NCBI RefSeq assembly: GCF_013376005.1
Contig: NZ_JABMJK010000023.1
Location: 1-64,000, forward strand
Source of the DNA: Duganella sp. SG902
Lineage (GTDB): Bacteria > Pseudomonadota > Gammaproteobacteria > Burkholderiales > Burkholderiaceae_D
Length of the DNA: 64,000 nt
Reading direction: 5' to 3'
The notes below the pieces were generated by a model. That model saw nothing but the letters and a program-made list of their open reading frames with translations, searched no databases and was not told the DNA's origin. A program made the position numbers and the translations under genes. Below, one piece after another: positions 36,510 through 44,271 of this stretch. The first letter of the stretch is position 1. Each line of letters opens with the position of its first letter.

Positions 36510-36521
36510 CTTTATGCTTCC

Positions 36522-37505
36522 TTATTGCGCCGCCAGCTGTTTAGCCGGCAGTTGTGCGTCCTTGACGACGATTTGTTTCGGGATCAGTTTCAGGTTGGTG
36601 AAGGTATCGGCCAGCTTCTGCTGCTGCTCCAGCACTTCATTGGTGATCGGCTTGACGCCGTAGGAATAGCGCGAGGCGGCCAGCGCCACCACGTCCACAT
36701 CAAGACCGGTCTGCGCCGACAGGATCTGGGCCACGTCCTTCGGATTCTTCGCGCCCCATTCGTCCACCTTGACGATTTCCTCCAGCAGGATGCGCACGAT
36801 GTCGCTGTTCTTTTCCGCGTAGGGGCGCGAAGCCAGGTAGAACTGATGGTTGGCCACCAGTCCCTTGCCGTCGGCCAGCACGCGCGCGCCCAGCTGCTTC
36901 TCGGCGGCGGCCAGGAACGGATCCCAGATCACCCACGCATCGACGCTCCCGCGTTCAAACGCGGCGCGCGCGTCGGCTGGCGTCAGGTGCAGCACCTCGA
37001 TATCCTTGTAGCCCACGCCGGCTTTTTCCAGCGCCTTGACCAGCAGGTAATGCACGTTCGAGCCCTTGTTCAGCGCGACCTTCTTGCCCTTCAGGTCCGC
37101 CACGCCGCGCAGCTTCGAGTCCTTGGGCACGACTATCGCCTCGCTGCCCGGCGATGGCGGCTCGTTGCCAACGTAGACCAGATTGGCGCCGGCCGCCTGG
37201 GCGAAGATCGGCGGCGCCTCGCCCACCGTGCCGAAATCCACGCTGCCCACGTTCAGGCCTTCCAGCAGTTGCGGCCCGGCCGGGAACTCGGTCCACTTGA
37301 CGGTGATATTGCGGGTGGCGAGGCGCTGCTCCAGCGTGCCGCGGCCTTTCAGCAGCGTCAGCGTGCCGTACTTCTGATAGCCGATACGCACTTCCTGCCG
37401 CGCCTGGGCTTGCGCCTGGCCCGAACTGGTGGCGGCCATCACGCCCGCCGCGAACAGCAGGCCCAGAGTGTGGCGGCGCGCCGCGCGTTTCTGATCGATT
37501 CCCAT
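36522..37505 (-). CDS. ssuA: Alkanesulfonate-binding periplasmic protein
   Basis: A 327-residue binding protein. The leader has a twin-arginine-like ARRHTLGLLFAAG and ends SGQAQAQA. EVRIGYQKYGTLTLLKGRGTLEQRL, FGTVGEAPPIFAQAAGANLVYVGNEPP and WVIWDPFLAAAE are characteristic of SsuA. Start 37505 has GGAGTCGGG upstream; a frame open to 37562 is leader. It captures sulfonates for SsuCB. Confidence 0.93.
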   Translation of the reverse strand: MGIDQKRAARRHTLGLLFAAGVMAATSSGQAQAQARQEVRIGYQKYGTLTLLKGRGTLEQRLATRNITVKWTEFPAGPQLLEGLNVGSVDFGTVGEAPPIFAQAAGANLVYVGNEPPSPGSEAIVVPKDSKLRGVADLKGKKVALNKGSNVHYLLVKALEKAGVGYKDIEVLHLTPADARAAFERGSVDAWVIWDPFLAAAEKQLGARVLADGKGLVANHQFYLASRPYAEKNSDIVRILLEEIVKVDEWGAKNPKDVAQILSAQTGLDVDVVALAASRYSYGVKPITNEVLEQQQKLADTFTNLKLIPKQIVVKDAQLPAKQLAAQ

Positions 37506-37515
37506 CCCGACTCCT

Positions 37516-38103
37516 TTAACGAGCCAAGCGCACTGGCTGCGCGCTGGCGACAAATACTTCATCCGGCTGCTGGCGCTGCGCTTGCAGCGCGGCCGACAGC
37601 GCGTCCACGCCGGCCTGCACGCGCCAGGCGATGGCCGGGTCCACCGTCAGGCCGCTGACGTCATTCCAGGTCAGCTGCTGCGAGGTGGCGTAGATGCTGG
37701 TGAACACCTGGCGCGCGTCCAGCGCGTGCAGCACGGGGCGCAGCGCATAATCCAGCGCCAGCATGTGCGACTGGCTGCCGCCGGTGGCCAGCGGCAGCAC
37801 CAGCTTGTCCTTCAAGCCGTCCTGCGGCAGCAGGTCGAGGAAGGCTTTCAGCACGCCGGTGTAGGACGCTTTATAGATAGGGGTGGCGATCACGATGGCA
37901 TCCACCTCGGCTACGGCATCGACCGCGCGCTTGAGCGCCAGGTCGGCGAAGTCCGCGTGCAGCAGCGCCTTGGCCGGCAGGTCGCGCACATTCAGCCTGG
38001 TGCTGCGATGGCCAAGGGCGGCCAGTTTGTCGCCGACGTGATCCAGCAAACGGCCGGTGCTGGATGGGGCGGCCGGACTGCCGCTCAATAGAAGAATGCT
38101 CAT
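37516..38103 (-). CDS. ssuE: NADPH-dependent FMN reductase
   Basis: A 195-residue flavodoxin-fold reductase, first gene of ssuEADCB. ILLLSGSPAAPSSTGRLLDHV is the FMN phosphate loop and VIATPIYKASYTGVLKAFLDLLP the dimer-interface motif, including the Tyr that marks SsuE. It gives reduced FMN to SsuD. The start at 38103 is where family similarity begins. Confidence 0.93.
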   Translation of the reverse strand: MSILLLSGSPAAPSSTGRLLDHVGDKLAALGHRSTRLNVRDLPAKALLHADFADLALKRAVDAVAEVDAIVIATPIYKASYTGVLKAFLDLLPQDGLKDKLVLPLATGGSQSHMLALDYALRPVLHALDARQVFTSIYATSQQLTWNDVSGLTVDPAIAWRVQAGVDALSAALQAQRQQPDEVFVASAQPVRLAR

Positions 38104-38155
38104 GGTCTGTCCCCTGTCTTGATGGTGGCAGTCAGCATAAGTCCGCGCGATTGAA

Positions 38156-38221
38156 ATCAAAACGAATAGTTTTACGTTTTGATATGCAAAAACCTAAGCA
38201 TGATTTTTACGCATATCAAAA
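38156..38221. promoter_or_regulatory. Triple half-site operator between ssu and sfnB operons
   Basis: Three copies of one half-site alternate in orientation: ATCAAAACG (38156-38164), CGTTTTGAT(ATGC) (38175-38187) and GCATATCAAAA (38211-38221). The first two form a perfect 9-bp inverted repeat with a 10-nt spacer, and the last two a perfect 11-bp repeat (38177-38187, 38211-38221) with a 23-nt spacer. It lies 53-118 bp before ssuE and 77-142 bp before the divergent operon. A LysR-type sulfur regulator (CysB/Cbl/SsuR-like) is a natural candidate, but none is encoded nearby. Confidence 0.65.
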
Positions 38222-38297
38222 GCCGGAATTCTTCGTGTACTGCGTTTAGGGGCGGATGCAATACTAAAAACACCGATACCAAGACGACGGACATACC

Positions 38298-39494
38298 ATG
38301 TCTCAAGCACTACTAAAAACGTCGCACAACCGTGCGCACGATCCGCTTCAAGTCGCGGCCGAACTGGCGCAGCGGCTTGCCGCCAGCGCCAATGCGCGCG
38401 ACCAGGCCGGCGGCCACGCGGCGCAGGAACGCGAATGGATACGCGAATCCGGCCTGCTTACCCTGTCCATCCCCGCCGCGTACGGCGGCCAGGGCGCGGA
38501 TTGGCCGACGGTCTACCAGGTGATACGCATCCTGGCCCGCGCCGACAGCGCGCTGGCCCACATCTTCGGCTTCCATCACCTGCAACTGGCCGGCATACAG
38601 CTGTATGGCACGGCCCAGCAGCAGCGCCGCTTCCTGACGCAGACGGTGGAGCAGGATCTTTTCTGGGGCAACGCCCTCAATCCGCTCGACAAGCGCACCA
38701 TCGCCACCGATGCCGACTATGGCTTCCAGCTGGATGGCGTGAAGAGTTTTTCCTCCGGCTCGGTGGGTTCGGACTGGCTCACCATCTCGGCCTGGCACGA
38801 AGAGACGCAATCGGCACTGATCGGCGTGGTGCCGACGCGCCAGCACGGCGTGGCCGTACAAGCCGATTGGGACGCCTTCGGCCAGAAGCAGACCGACAGC
38901 GGCAATGTGCATTTCAATCAGATGTCGTTGCCGTCGACGCAGGTGCTGCAAGCACCGGGCGTGAAGCCGACCGCGCAGGCCACGCTGCGCTCGCAGGTGG
39001 CGCAGCTGATCATGGCGAATCTCTACCTCGGCATCGGCGAAGGCGCGTTCGAGGCGGCGCGCGGCTATATCGCGCAGGAGGCGCGGCCATGGTTCGCATC
39101 CGGCGCGGCGTCGGCCGGAGCCGACCCGCTGGTGCAGCACCGCTTCGGCCAGTTGTGGCTCAAGCTGCGGCCAGCCTCCGTGCTGGCCGATCATGCGGCG
39201 CAGGAGCTGGATCGCCTGTTCCGCCTCGGCGCGGCGGTGACCGCGCAGCAGCGCGGCGAGCTGGCCGTGTCGGTGGCCGAGGCCAAGGTGCTGGCCCACC
39301 GCGCGGGCGTGGACGTCAGCAGCGAGATCTTCGAGCTGACCGGCGCACGCTCCACCTCCGCCAAGTTTGGTTACGACCGGTTCTGGCGCAACGTGCGCGT
39401 GCATACCTTGCACGATCCGGTCGACTACAAAATCCGCGACCTCGGACGCTATGCGCTCGACGGTACGCTGCCTGAACCTACCGCATATTCCTGA
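38298..39494 (+). CDS. SfnB/DszC-like acyl-CoA-dehydrogenase-fold sulfur monooxygenase
   Basis: A 398-residue protein with the acyl-CoA dehydrogenase fold. The N-terminal helical region reads SGLLTLSIPAAYGGQGADWPTVYQ, the middle beta domain YGFQLDGVKSFSSGSVGSDWLTISAW, and the C-terminal helices end EIFELTGARSTSAKFGYDRFWRNVRVHTLHDPVDYK. This pattern matches the SfnB/DszC flavin monooxygenases used for sulfur from sulfones and thiophenes, not true acyl-CoA dehydrogenases. First of a five-gene operon with a MetNIQ transporter and an NtaA-type enzyme, divergent from ssu. Confidence 0.9.
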   Translation: MSQALLKTSHNRAHDPLQVAAELAQRLAASANARDQAGGHAAQEREWIRESGLLTLSIPAAYGGQGADWPTVYQVIRILARADSALAHIFGFHHLQLAGIQLYGTAQQQRRFLTQTVEQDLFWGNALNPLDKRTIATDADYGFQLDGVKSFSSGSVGSDWLTISAWHEETQSALIGVVPTRQHGVAVQADWDAFGQKQTDSGNVHFNQMSLPSTQVLQAPGVKPTAQATLRSQVAQLIMANLYLGIGEGAFEAARGYIAQEARPWFASGAASAGADPLVQHRFGQLWLKLRPASVLADHAAQELDRLFRLGAAVTAQQRGELAVSVAEAKVLAHRAGVDVSSEIFELTGARSTSAKFGYDRFWRNVRVHTLHDPVDYKIRDLGRYALDGTLPEPTAYS

Positions 39495-40285
39495 TGACTA
39501 CTCCCCTGATCCGCATCGAGCATGCGAGCAAATCGTTTGGCGACTTCCACGCGGTGCGCGACGTGTCGCTGGACGTCGGCCAAGGCGACATCTTTGGGCT
39601 GATCGGCAAGAGCGGCGCCGGCAAATCGACGCTGCTGCGGTTAATTAATCTGCTGGAGCGCCCGGATCAAGGCGCGATTACGGTCGACGGCCGTGAACTG
39701 ACCTCGCTGTCCAAGCGCGGCCTGCGCGACGCGCGCGCCAATATCGGCATGATCTTCCAGCAGTTTAACCTGCTGCAGAACGCCAGCGTGTTCGAGAACG
39801 TGGCCTTCCCCTTGCGCATCCACGGCGGGCAAAGCAAGCAGCAGATCGCCGCGTGCGTGGCGGACTGTCTGCAGTTGGTCGGCTTGAGCGACAAGAGCGC
39901 CAGCTATCCGGCGCAACTGTCGGGCGGGCAGAAACAGCGCGTAGCGATCGCCCGCGCGCTGGCCAGCAAACCGGCCGTGCTGCTGTGCGACGAACCCACG
40001 TCCGCGCTCGACGCCGAAACCACGCGCGCGCTGCTGGCGACGCTGAAGGACATCAACCATCGGCTGAACGTGACCATCGTGATCGTCAGCCACGAACTGG
40101 ACGTGATCGGAGAAATCTGCAACCGCGTGGCCGTGATCGAAAACGGCGCCATCGCCGAACAATTCGCGCTAGACGACAGCGCCAGCCTGGCCGCCCCGCG
40201 CCTCACCGCCCTGGGCCGCGAACTGGCCGCCTCCGTCGCCACCAGCGCCGCTCTCGCCCCACTCCCGGAGACCGCCAATGTCTGA
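39494..40285 (+). CDS. MetN-like ABC transporter ATP-binding protein
   Basis: A 263-residue ATPase with Walker A GKSGAGKSTLL (about 38-48), signature LSGGQKQRVAIARALA, Walker B VLLCDEPTSALD and IVSHELDVI. It is MetN-like but ends after the ATPase, lacking most of the C-terminal NIL/ACT methionine sensor, so feedback by methionine is not expected. It begins in the SfnB stop codon (TGATG) and overlaps the permease gene by eight bases. In this setting the cargo is more likely an organosulfur compound than methionine itself. Confidence 0.9.
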   Translation: MTTPLIRIEHASKSFGDFHAVRDVSLDVGQGDIFGLIGKSGAGKSTLLRLINLLERPDQGAITVDGRELTSLSKRGLRDARANIGMIFQQFNLLQNASVFENVAFPLRIHGGQSKQQIAACVADCLQLVGLSDKSASYPAQLSGGQKQRVAIARALASKPAVLLCDEPTSALDAETTRALLATLKDINHRLNVTIVIVSHELDVIGEICNRVAVIENGAIAEQFALDDSASLAAPRLTALGRELAASVATSAALAPLPETANV

Positions 40286-40970
40286 ACTCATCTCTTCGCT
40301 GGCCGCATCGGCCAACGCCATCATCGCCATGCTGCCCGAGATGTGGGACGCGCTCGGCCAGACCTTGCTCATGCTGGGCATCGGCCTGTCGGCGGCGGTG
40401 CTGATCGGCGGCCCGCTCGGCGTCCTGCTGTTCCTGGTCGCGGACGGCCAATCGCTGCAAAACCGCCCCGCCGCGCTGGTGCTGGGCTGGCTGGTGAACA
40501 CCGTGCGCTCGTTCCCCTTCATCATCCTGCTGGTGGCGCTGGTGCCGTTCACGCGCATCATCGCCGGCACCTCCATCGGTCCGCTGGCCGCCGCCGTGCC
40601 CTTGTCCTTCGCCGCCATCCCTTACTTCGCCAGGCTGGTTGAACAGAACCTGCGCGAAGTGCCGCGCGGCGTGATCGAGGCGGCGCACGCGATGGGCGCT
40701 TCGGAATTCCAGATCATCCTGCGCGTGCTGCTGGTCGAAGCCCGCTCCGGCCTGGTGCTGGCGCTGACCGTGCTGTCGATCAGCTTCCTGTCCTATTCCG
40801 CCGTGGCGGGCGTGGTGGGTGGCGGCGGCATCGGCGACCTCGCCATCCGTTACGGCTACTACCGCTTCGAAACCGACATCATGGTCGCCACCGTGGCCAT
40901 CCTGATCCTGATGGTGCAGGTGATCCAGTTCACCGGCAACCGCATCGCCAAACGCATCGACAAACGCTAA
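40278..40970 (+). CDS. MetI-like ABC transporter permease
   Basis: A 230-residue permease with five membrane helices. The MetI-type EAA loop is EQNLREVPRGVIEAAHAMGASEFQIILRVLLVEARSGLVLALT, and YSAVAGVVGGGGIGDLAIRYGYYRFETDIM is a MetI signature. Pairs with the ATPase upstream and the binding protein downstream. Confidence 0.93.
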   Translation: MSELISSLAASANAIIAMLPEMWDALGQTLLMLGIGLSAAVLIGGPLGVLLFLVADGQSLQNRPAALVLGWLVNTVRSFPFIILLVALVPFTRIIAGTSIGPLAAAVPLSFAAIPYFARLVEQNLREVPRGVIEAAHAMGASEFQIILRVLLVEARSGLVLALTVLSISFLSYSAVAGVVGGGGIGDLAIRYGYYRFETDIMVATVAILILMVQVIQFTGNRIAKRIDKR

Positions 40971-40985
40971 TAAAAGGAACACTAC

Positions 40986-41798
40986 ATGAACACCCGCCGC
41001 AACCTGCTGCTGGCCGCCGTCGCCGCCGCAATCGGCCTCTCCGCCCACGCCAAGGATCCGAAGGAACTCGTGATCGGCACCAGTTCCGGTCCTTACGCCG
41101 ACCAGGTCAAGCTGGGCATCAAGCCTATCCTCGAAAAGCAGGGCTACAAAGTCAAGCTGGTGGAATTCAACGACTACATCCAACCCAACTTCGCGCTGGC
41201 CGAAGGCTCGCTGGACGCCAACATCTTCCAGCACATCATCTACCTGAACAAATTCTCGGCCGATCACAAGCTGGCATTGTCGGAGCTGATCAAGATCCCG
41301 ACCGCGCCGATCGCCATCTACAGCAAAAAGCACAAGACGCTGAACGACGTGAAGGAAGGCACCACCGTCGCCCTGCCGAACGACCCGACCAACCAGGCGC
41401 GCGCGCTGGTGCTGCTGGACCAACTGGGCTGGATCAAACTAAAACCGAACACGGACCCGATCAAGGCCTCGGAAAAGGACGTCGCCGCCAACGTCAAGAA
41501 AATCAAACTGGTGCCGCTGGAAGCCGCGCAGCTGCCGCGCTCCCTGCAGGACACCGACTACTCCTTCGTCAACGGCAACTACGCGCTGGCATCGGGCCTG
41601 AAGCTGAAAGATGCGCTGATCACCGAAAAAATCTCGCCGGCCTACGCCAACCTGGTGGCCGTGCGCACCGCCGACAAGGACAAGCAATTCGCCAAGGACA
41701 TCGCCGCCGCCTACCGCTCGCGGGAATTCCTGGCGATCACCAACAAGCACTTCGCCGACTACGCCAAGACCGACTATCAGCTCGCGCTGGAAAAGTAA
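40986..41798 (+). CDS. MetQ/NlpA-family substrate-binding protein
   Basis: A 270-residue protein. Most MetQ are lipoproteins, but here the leader MNTRRNLLLAAVAAAIGLSAHA lacks a lipobox Cys and looks like a type I signal, so it may be freely periplasmic. The mature protein has the family's IGTSSGPYADQVKLGIKPILEKQGYKV and LAEGSLDANIFQHIIYL. AAAGGA is close before the ATG. Ends one base into the start of the next gene. Confidence 0.92.
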   Translation: MNTRRNLLLAAVAAAIGLSAHAKDPKELVIGTSSGPYADQVKLGIKPILEKQGYKVKLVEFNDYIQPNFALAEGSLDANIFQHIIYLNKFSADHKLALSELIKIPTAPIAIYSKKHKTLNDVKEGTTVALPNDPTNQARALVLLDQLGWIKLKPNTDPIKASEKDVAANVKKIKLVPLEAAQLPRSLQDTDYSFVNGNYALASGLKLKDALITEKISPAYANLVAVRTADKDKQFAKDIAAAYRSREFLAITNKHFADYAKTDYQLALEK

Positions 41799-43135
41799 TG
41801 CCGAAACTCATACGCTTCAACGCCTTCCAGATGAACACCGTGAGCCACCAGTCGCCCGGGCTATGGACACACCCGCGCAACGACAGCCACCGCTACACCG
41901 ACCCGGACTACTGGACCGAACTGGCGCGGCTGCTGGAGCGCGGCCGCTTCGACGCCATCTTCCTGGCCGACGTGCTGGGCGCCTACGACGTCTACCAGGG
42001 CAGCGCCGACGCGGCCTTGCGCCACGCCGTGCAAGCGCCGCTGAACGACCCGCTGGCGCTGGTGCCGTTGATGTCGCAAGTGACCGAGCACCTCGGCTTC
42101 GGCGTCACCTGCGCGCTGACGTATGAGCATCCCTACACCTTCGCGCGGCGCATGTCCACGCTGGACCACCTGACGCGCGGACGGATCGGCTGGAACATCG
42201 TCACCGGTTACCTGGACAGTGCCGCCCGCAACCTCGGCCTGGATCAGCAACTGAGCCACGACGAACGCTACGACCTGGCCGACGAATACATGGAAGTGGT
42301 CCAAAAACTGTGGGAACGCAGTTGGGATGACGACGCCGTGGTGAACGACAAGGAGCGCGGCGTGTACGCCGAGCCATCGCGCATCCATCCAATCGCGCAC
42401 GAAGGCAAATACTTCAAAGTGCCGGGCTTCCACCTGTGCGAACCGTCGCCGCAACGCACACCCTTGTTGTATCAGGCAGGAACCTCGCCGCGCGGCACCG
42501 CGTTCGCGGCCAAACATGCCGAGTGCACCTTCGTCAGCGGCCCGAGTATCCGCGTGGTGAAAAAATACGCAGACGACCTGCGCGCCGCCGTGCGTGCGAC
42601 CGGCCGTGATGGCGACGAACTGAAAATCTACGCGCAGGCACTGATCATCACCGCACCGACCGAAGCCGAAGCGCGCGCCAAACACGAAGAATACAAACGC
42701 CACATCGACATCGAGGCGGCGCTGGCCTTGCTGTCCGGCTGGACCGGGGTCGACTTCAGCGAATTTGCGCTGGACGCCACCATCGACTACATCGACTCCG
42801 ACGCCGGCCGCTCGGCGCTAGCGTCGTTCAGCGCCGCGGACCCCGACCGCAAATGGACCGTGCGCGAAGCGGCGGAATTCATCGGCCTGGGCGGGCGCGG
42901 GCCGGTGCTGGTGGGCGATCCGCGTCAGGTGGCCGACCAACTTGAAATGTGGCAGGACGAAACCGGCATCGACGGCTTCAACCTCGCCTACGCGGTCGCC
43001 CACGAAAGCATGCGCGACGTGGTCGACCTGATCGTTCCCGAACTCCAGCGGCGCGGCCGCTACCGCACCGACTACACCGCCGGCACCCTGCGTGAAAAAA
43101 TCCGGGGTCAGGTCCGCCATTTCTACACGAGCTGA
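41798..43135 (+). CDS. NtaA/SnaA/DszA-family FMN-dependent monooxygenase
   Basis: A 445-residue luciferase-like monooxygenase. IRFNAFQMNTVSHQSPGLWTHP is the family start, DHLTRGRIGWNIVTGYLDSAARNLGL the active-site region, and LLYQAGTSPRGTAFAAKHAECTFV the flavin phosphate region. Family members oxidise nitrilotriacetate, sulfones or other compounds using FMNH2 from a separate reductase, which SsuE could supply. Genetic linkage with SfnB points to sulfur release. The last residues (GQVRHFYTS) are encoded by one arm of an inverted-repeat element and are likely foreign to the family. Confidence 0.9.
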   Translation: MPKLIRFNAFQMNTVSHQSPGLWTHPRNDSHRYTDPDYWTELARLLERGRFDAIFLADVLGAYDVYQGSADAALRHAVQAPLNDPLALVPLMSQVTEHLGFGVTCALTYEHPYTFARRMSTLDHLTRGRIGWNIVTGYLDSAARNLGLDQQLSHDERYDLADEYMEVVQKLWERSWDDDAVVNDKERGVYAEPSRIHPIAHEGKYFKVPGFHLCEPSPQRTPLLYQAGTSPRGTAFAAKHAECTFVSGPSIRVVKKYADDLRAAVRATGRDGDELKIYAQALIITAPTEAEARAKHEEYKRHIDIEAALALLSGWTGVDFSEFALDATIDYIDSDAGRSALASFSAADPDRKWTVREAAEFIGLGGRGPVLVGDPRQVADQLEMWQDETGIDGFNLAYAVAHESMRDVVDLIVPELQRRGRYRTDYTAGTLREKIRGQVRHFYTS

Positions 43136-43180
43136 GCGGCAGAGCGGCTGAGGCCGTGTAGAAATGGAGGACCTGACCCC
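43104..43180. repeat. 77-bp inverted-repeat element at monooxygenase 3' end
   Basis: The left arm (43104-43128) begins GGGGTCAGGTCC and ends TTCTACAC. The right arm (43156-43180) is its reverse complement with one mismatch in 25. GGGGTCAGGTCC-type ends are known from dispersed palindromic repeats linked to REP-associated (IS200-like) transposases. The left arm and loop contain the last codons and stop of the monooxygenase; the right arm ends seven bases before the stop of the convergent cysE-like gene. It could also terminate both transcripts. Confidence 0.8.
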
Positions 43181-43187
43181 AGAGTTT

Positions 43188-44111
43188 TCAGTCGTTGCGC
43201 ATTTGGGCTTGGGAGACGTTGCTGCCGGGCGGTACGCTTTGGGTCAGCCACACGTTGCCGCCGATGGTGGAGCCGGCGCCGATGGTGATGCGGCCCAACA
43301 CCGTCGCGCCCGCGTAGATCACCACGTCGTCTTCCACGATAGGGTGGCGCGGCACGCCTTTGATCAACGCTCCCTGCTCGTCCGATGGGAAGCGCTTGGC
43401 GCCCAGCGTGACATGCTGGTACAGCCGCACGCGCTGGCCGATGATGGCGGTCTCGCCGATCACCACGCCGGTGCCATGGTCGATGAAGAAGCTGCCGCCG
43501 ATCCGCGCCGCCGGGTGGATGTCGATCCCGGTCAGCGAATGGGCGATGTCCGATATCAGCCGCGCCAAGAACGGCGAGCCAAGGCGGTGCAGGCTGTGCG
43601 CCAGCCGGTAGTACAGGATCGCGATGGTGCCCGGATAGCACAGCATGATCTCGGCCACCGAGGTCGCCGCCGGGTCGCCCGAGAACGCCGCCTGCACGTC
43701 GGACACCAGCAAGGCCCGCACTTCCGGCAGGCTGGCCGCGAACCGCCGCGTGATGTCGTGCGCCTGCAGGGTCAGCGCCGCCTCATCGGGCGCCGCCTCC
43801 AGCGCGGAAAACTGCAGCCCGCGCCGCACCTGCTCGGCCAGCCGGTTCAGGGTGGTGTTCAGGGTGTCGCCGACGAAGAAGTCGATGCTTTCGTCGGTCA
43901 GGTTGGGACGCCCGTAGTGCGTCGGGAACAGCACCGCCTGCAGGCCGTTGACGATGGTCGTCAACGCGTCGCGCGACGGCAGCTCGCGCACGCGGCCATG
44001 ATGGCGGATGTTGTGGGTGGCCTCGCGCGACACGCGCAGCTGCTCGATCACGCTGCCAAGGTTCCAGTGCGCGGGCTTGACGGAGGTGCCGTCAAAGGTG
44101 TCAATTGTCAT
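43188..44111 (-). CDS. Serine O-acetyltransferase (EpsC/CysE type)
   Basis: A 307-residue protein. N-terminal helical SAT domain (about 20-185), then a left-handed hexapeptide-repeat domain (about 190-300; GIDIHPAARIGGSFFIDHGTGVVIGETAIIG, with catalytic His in DIHP and DHGTG). The long N-terminal part matches the EpsC-like serine acetyltransferases. It makes O-acetylserine, the acceptor for sulfide in cysteine synthesis, so it fits the sulfur region to its right-hand side. Start 44111 is chosen over 44153 on family length and a GAGAC site. Confidence 0.9.
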   Translation of the reverse strand: MTIDTFDGTSVKPAHWNLGSVIEQLRVSREATHNIRHHGRVRELPSRDALTTIVNGLQAVLFPTHYGRPNLTDESIDFFVGDTLNTTLNRLAEQVRRGLQFSALEAAPDEAALTLQAHDITRRFAASLPEVRALLVSDVQAAFSGDPAATSVAEIMLCYPGTIAILYYRLAHSLHRLGSPFLARLISDIAHSLTGIDIHPAARIGGSFFIDHGTGVVIGETAIIGQRVRLYQHVTLGAKRFPSDEQGALIKGVPRHPIVEDDVVIYAGATVLGRITIGAGSTIGGNVWLTQSVPPGSNVSQAQMRND

Positions 44112-44271
44112 AATGTCTCGAATTCGAATAATGCGGGCGTAGCCGCCCATCACGCAGCATAATCAGTCAACGCGCCCGGGCAAACGAATGATTTCGCCCG
44201 TTCTTATGCGCCCGGCGCATATGCCGCGCGGATCGCGTAAAATGCCGGGTCCAACGAACAATACGCTATTC

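Noticed and set aside
34601..38103. Assignment of the sulfonate operon to taurine (tauABCD)
   Set aside because: The oxygenase is an FMN-dependent luciferase-type SsuD with its own SsuE reductase; no TauD-like 2-oxoglutarate dioxygenase is present.
38298..39494. True acyl-CoA dehydrogenase of fatty-acid oxidation
   Set aside because: Operon partners are a sulfur-type transporter and monooxygenase, and the motifs fit SfnB/DszC-like flavin monooxygenases better.
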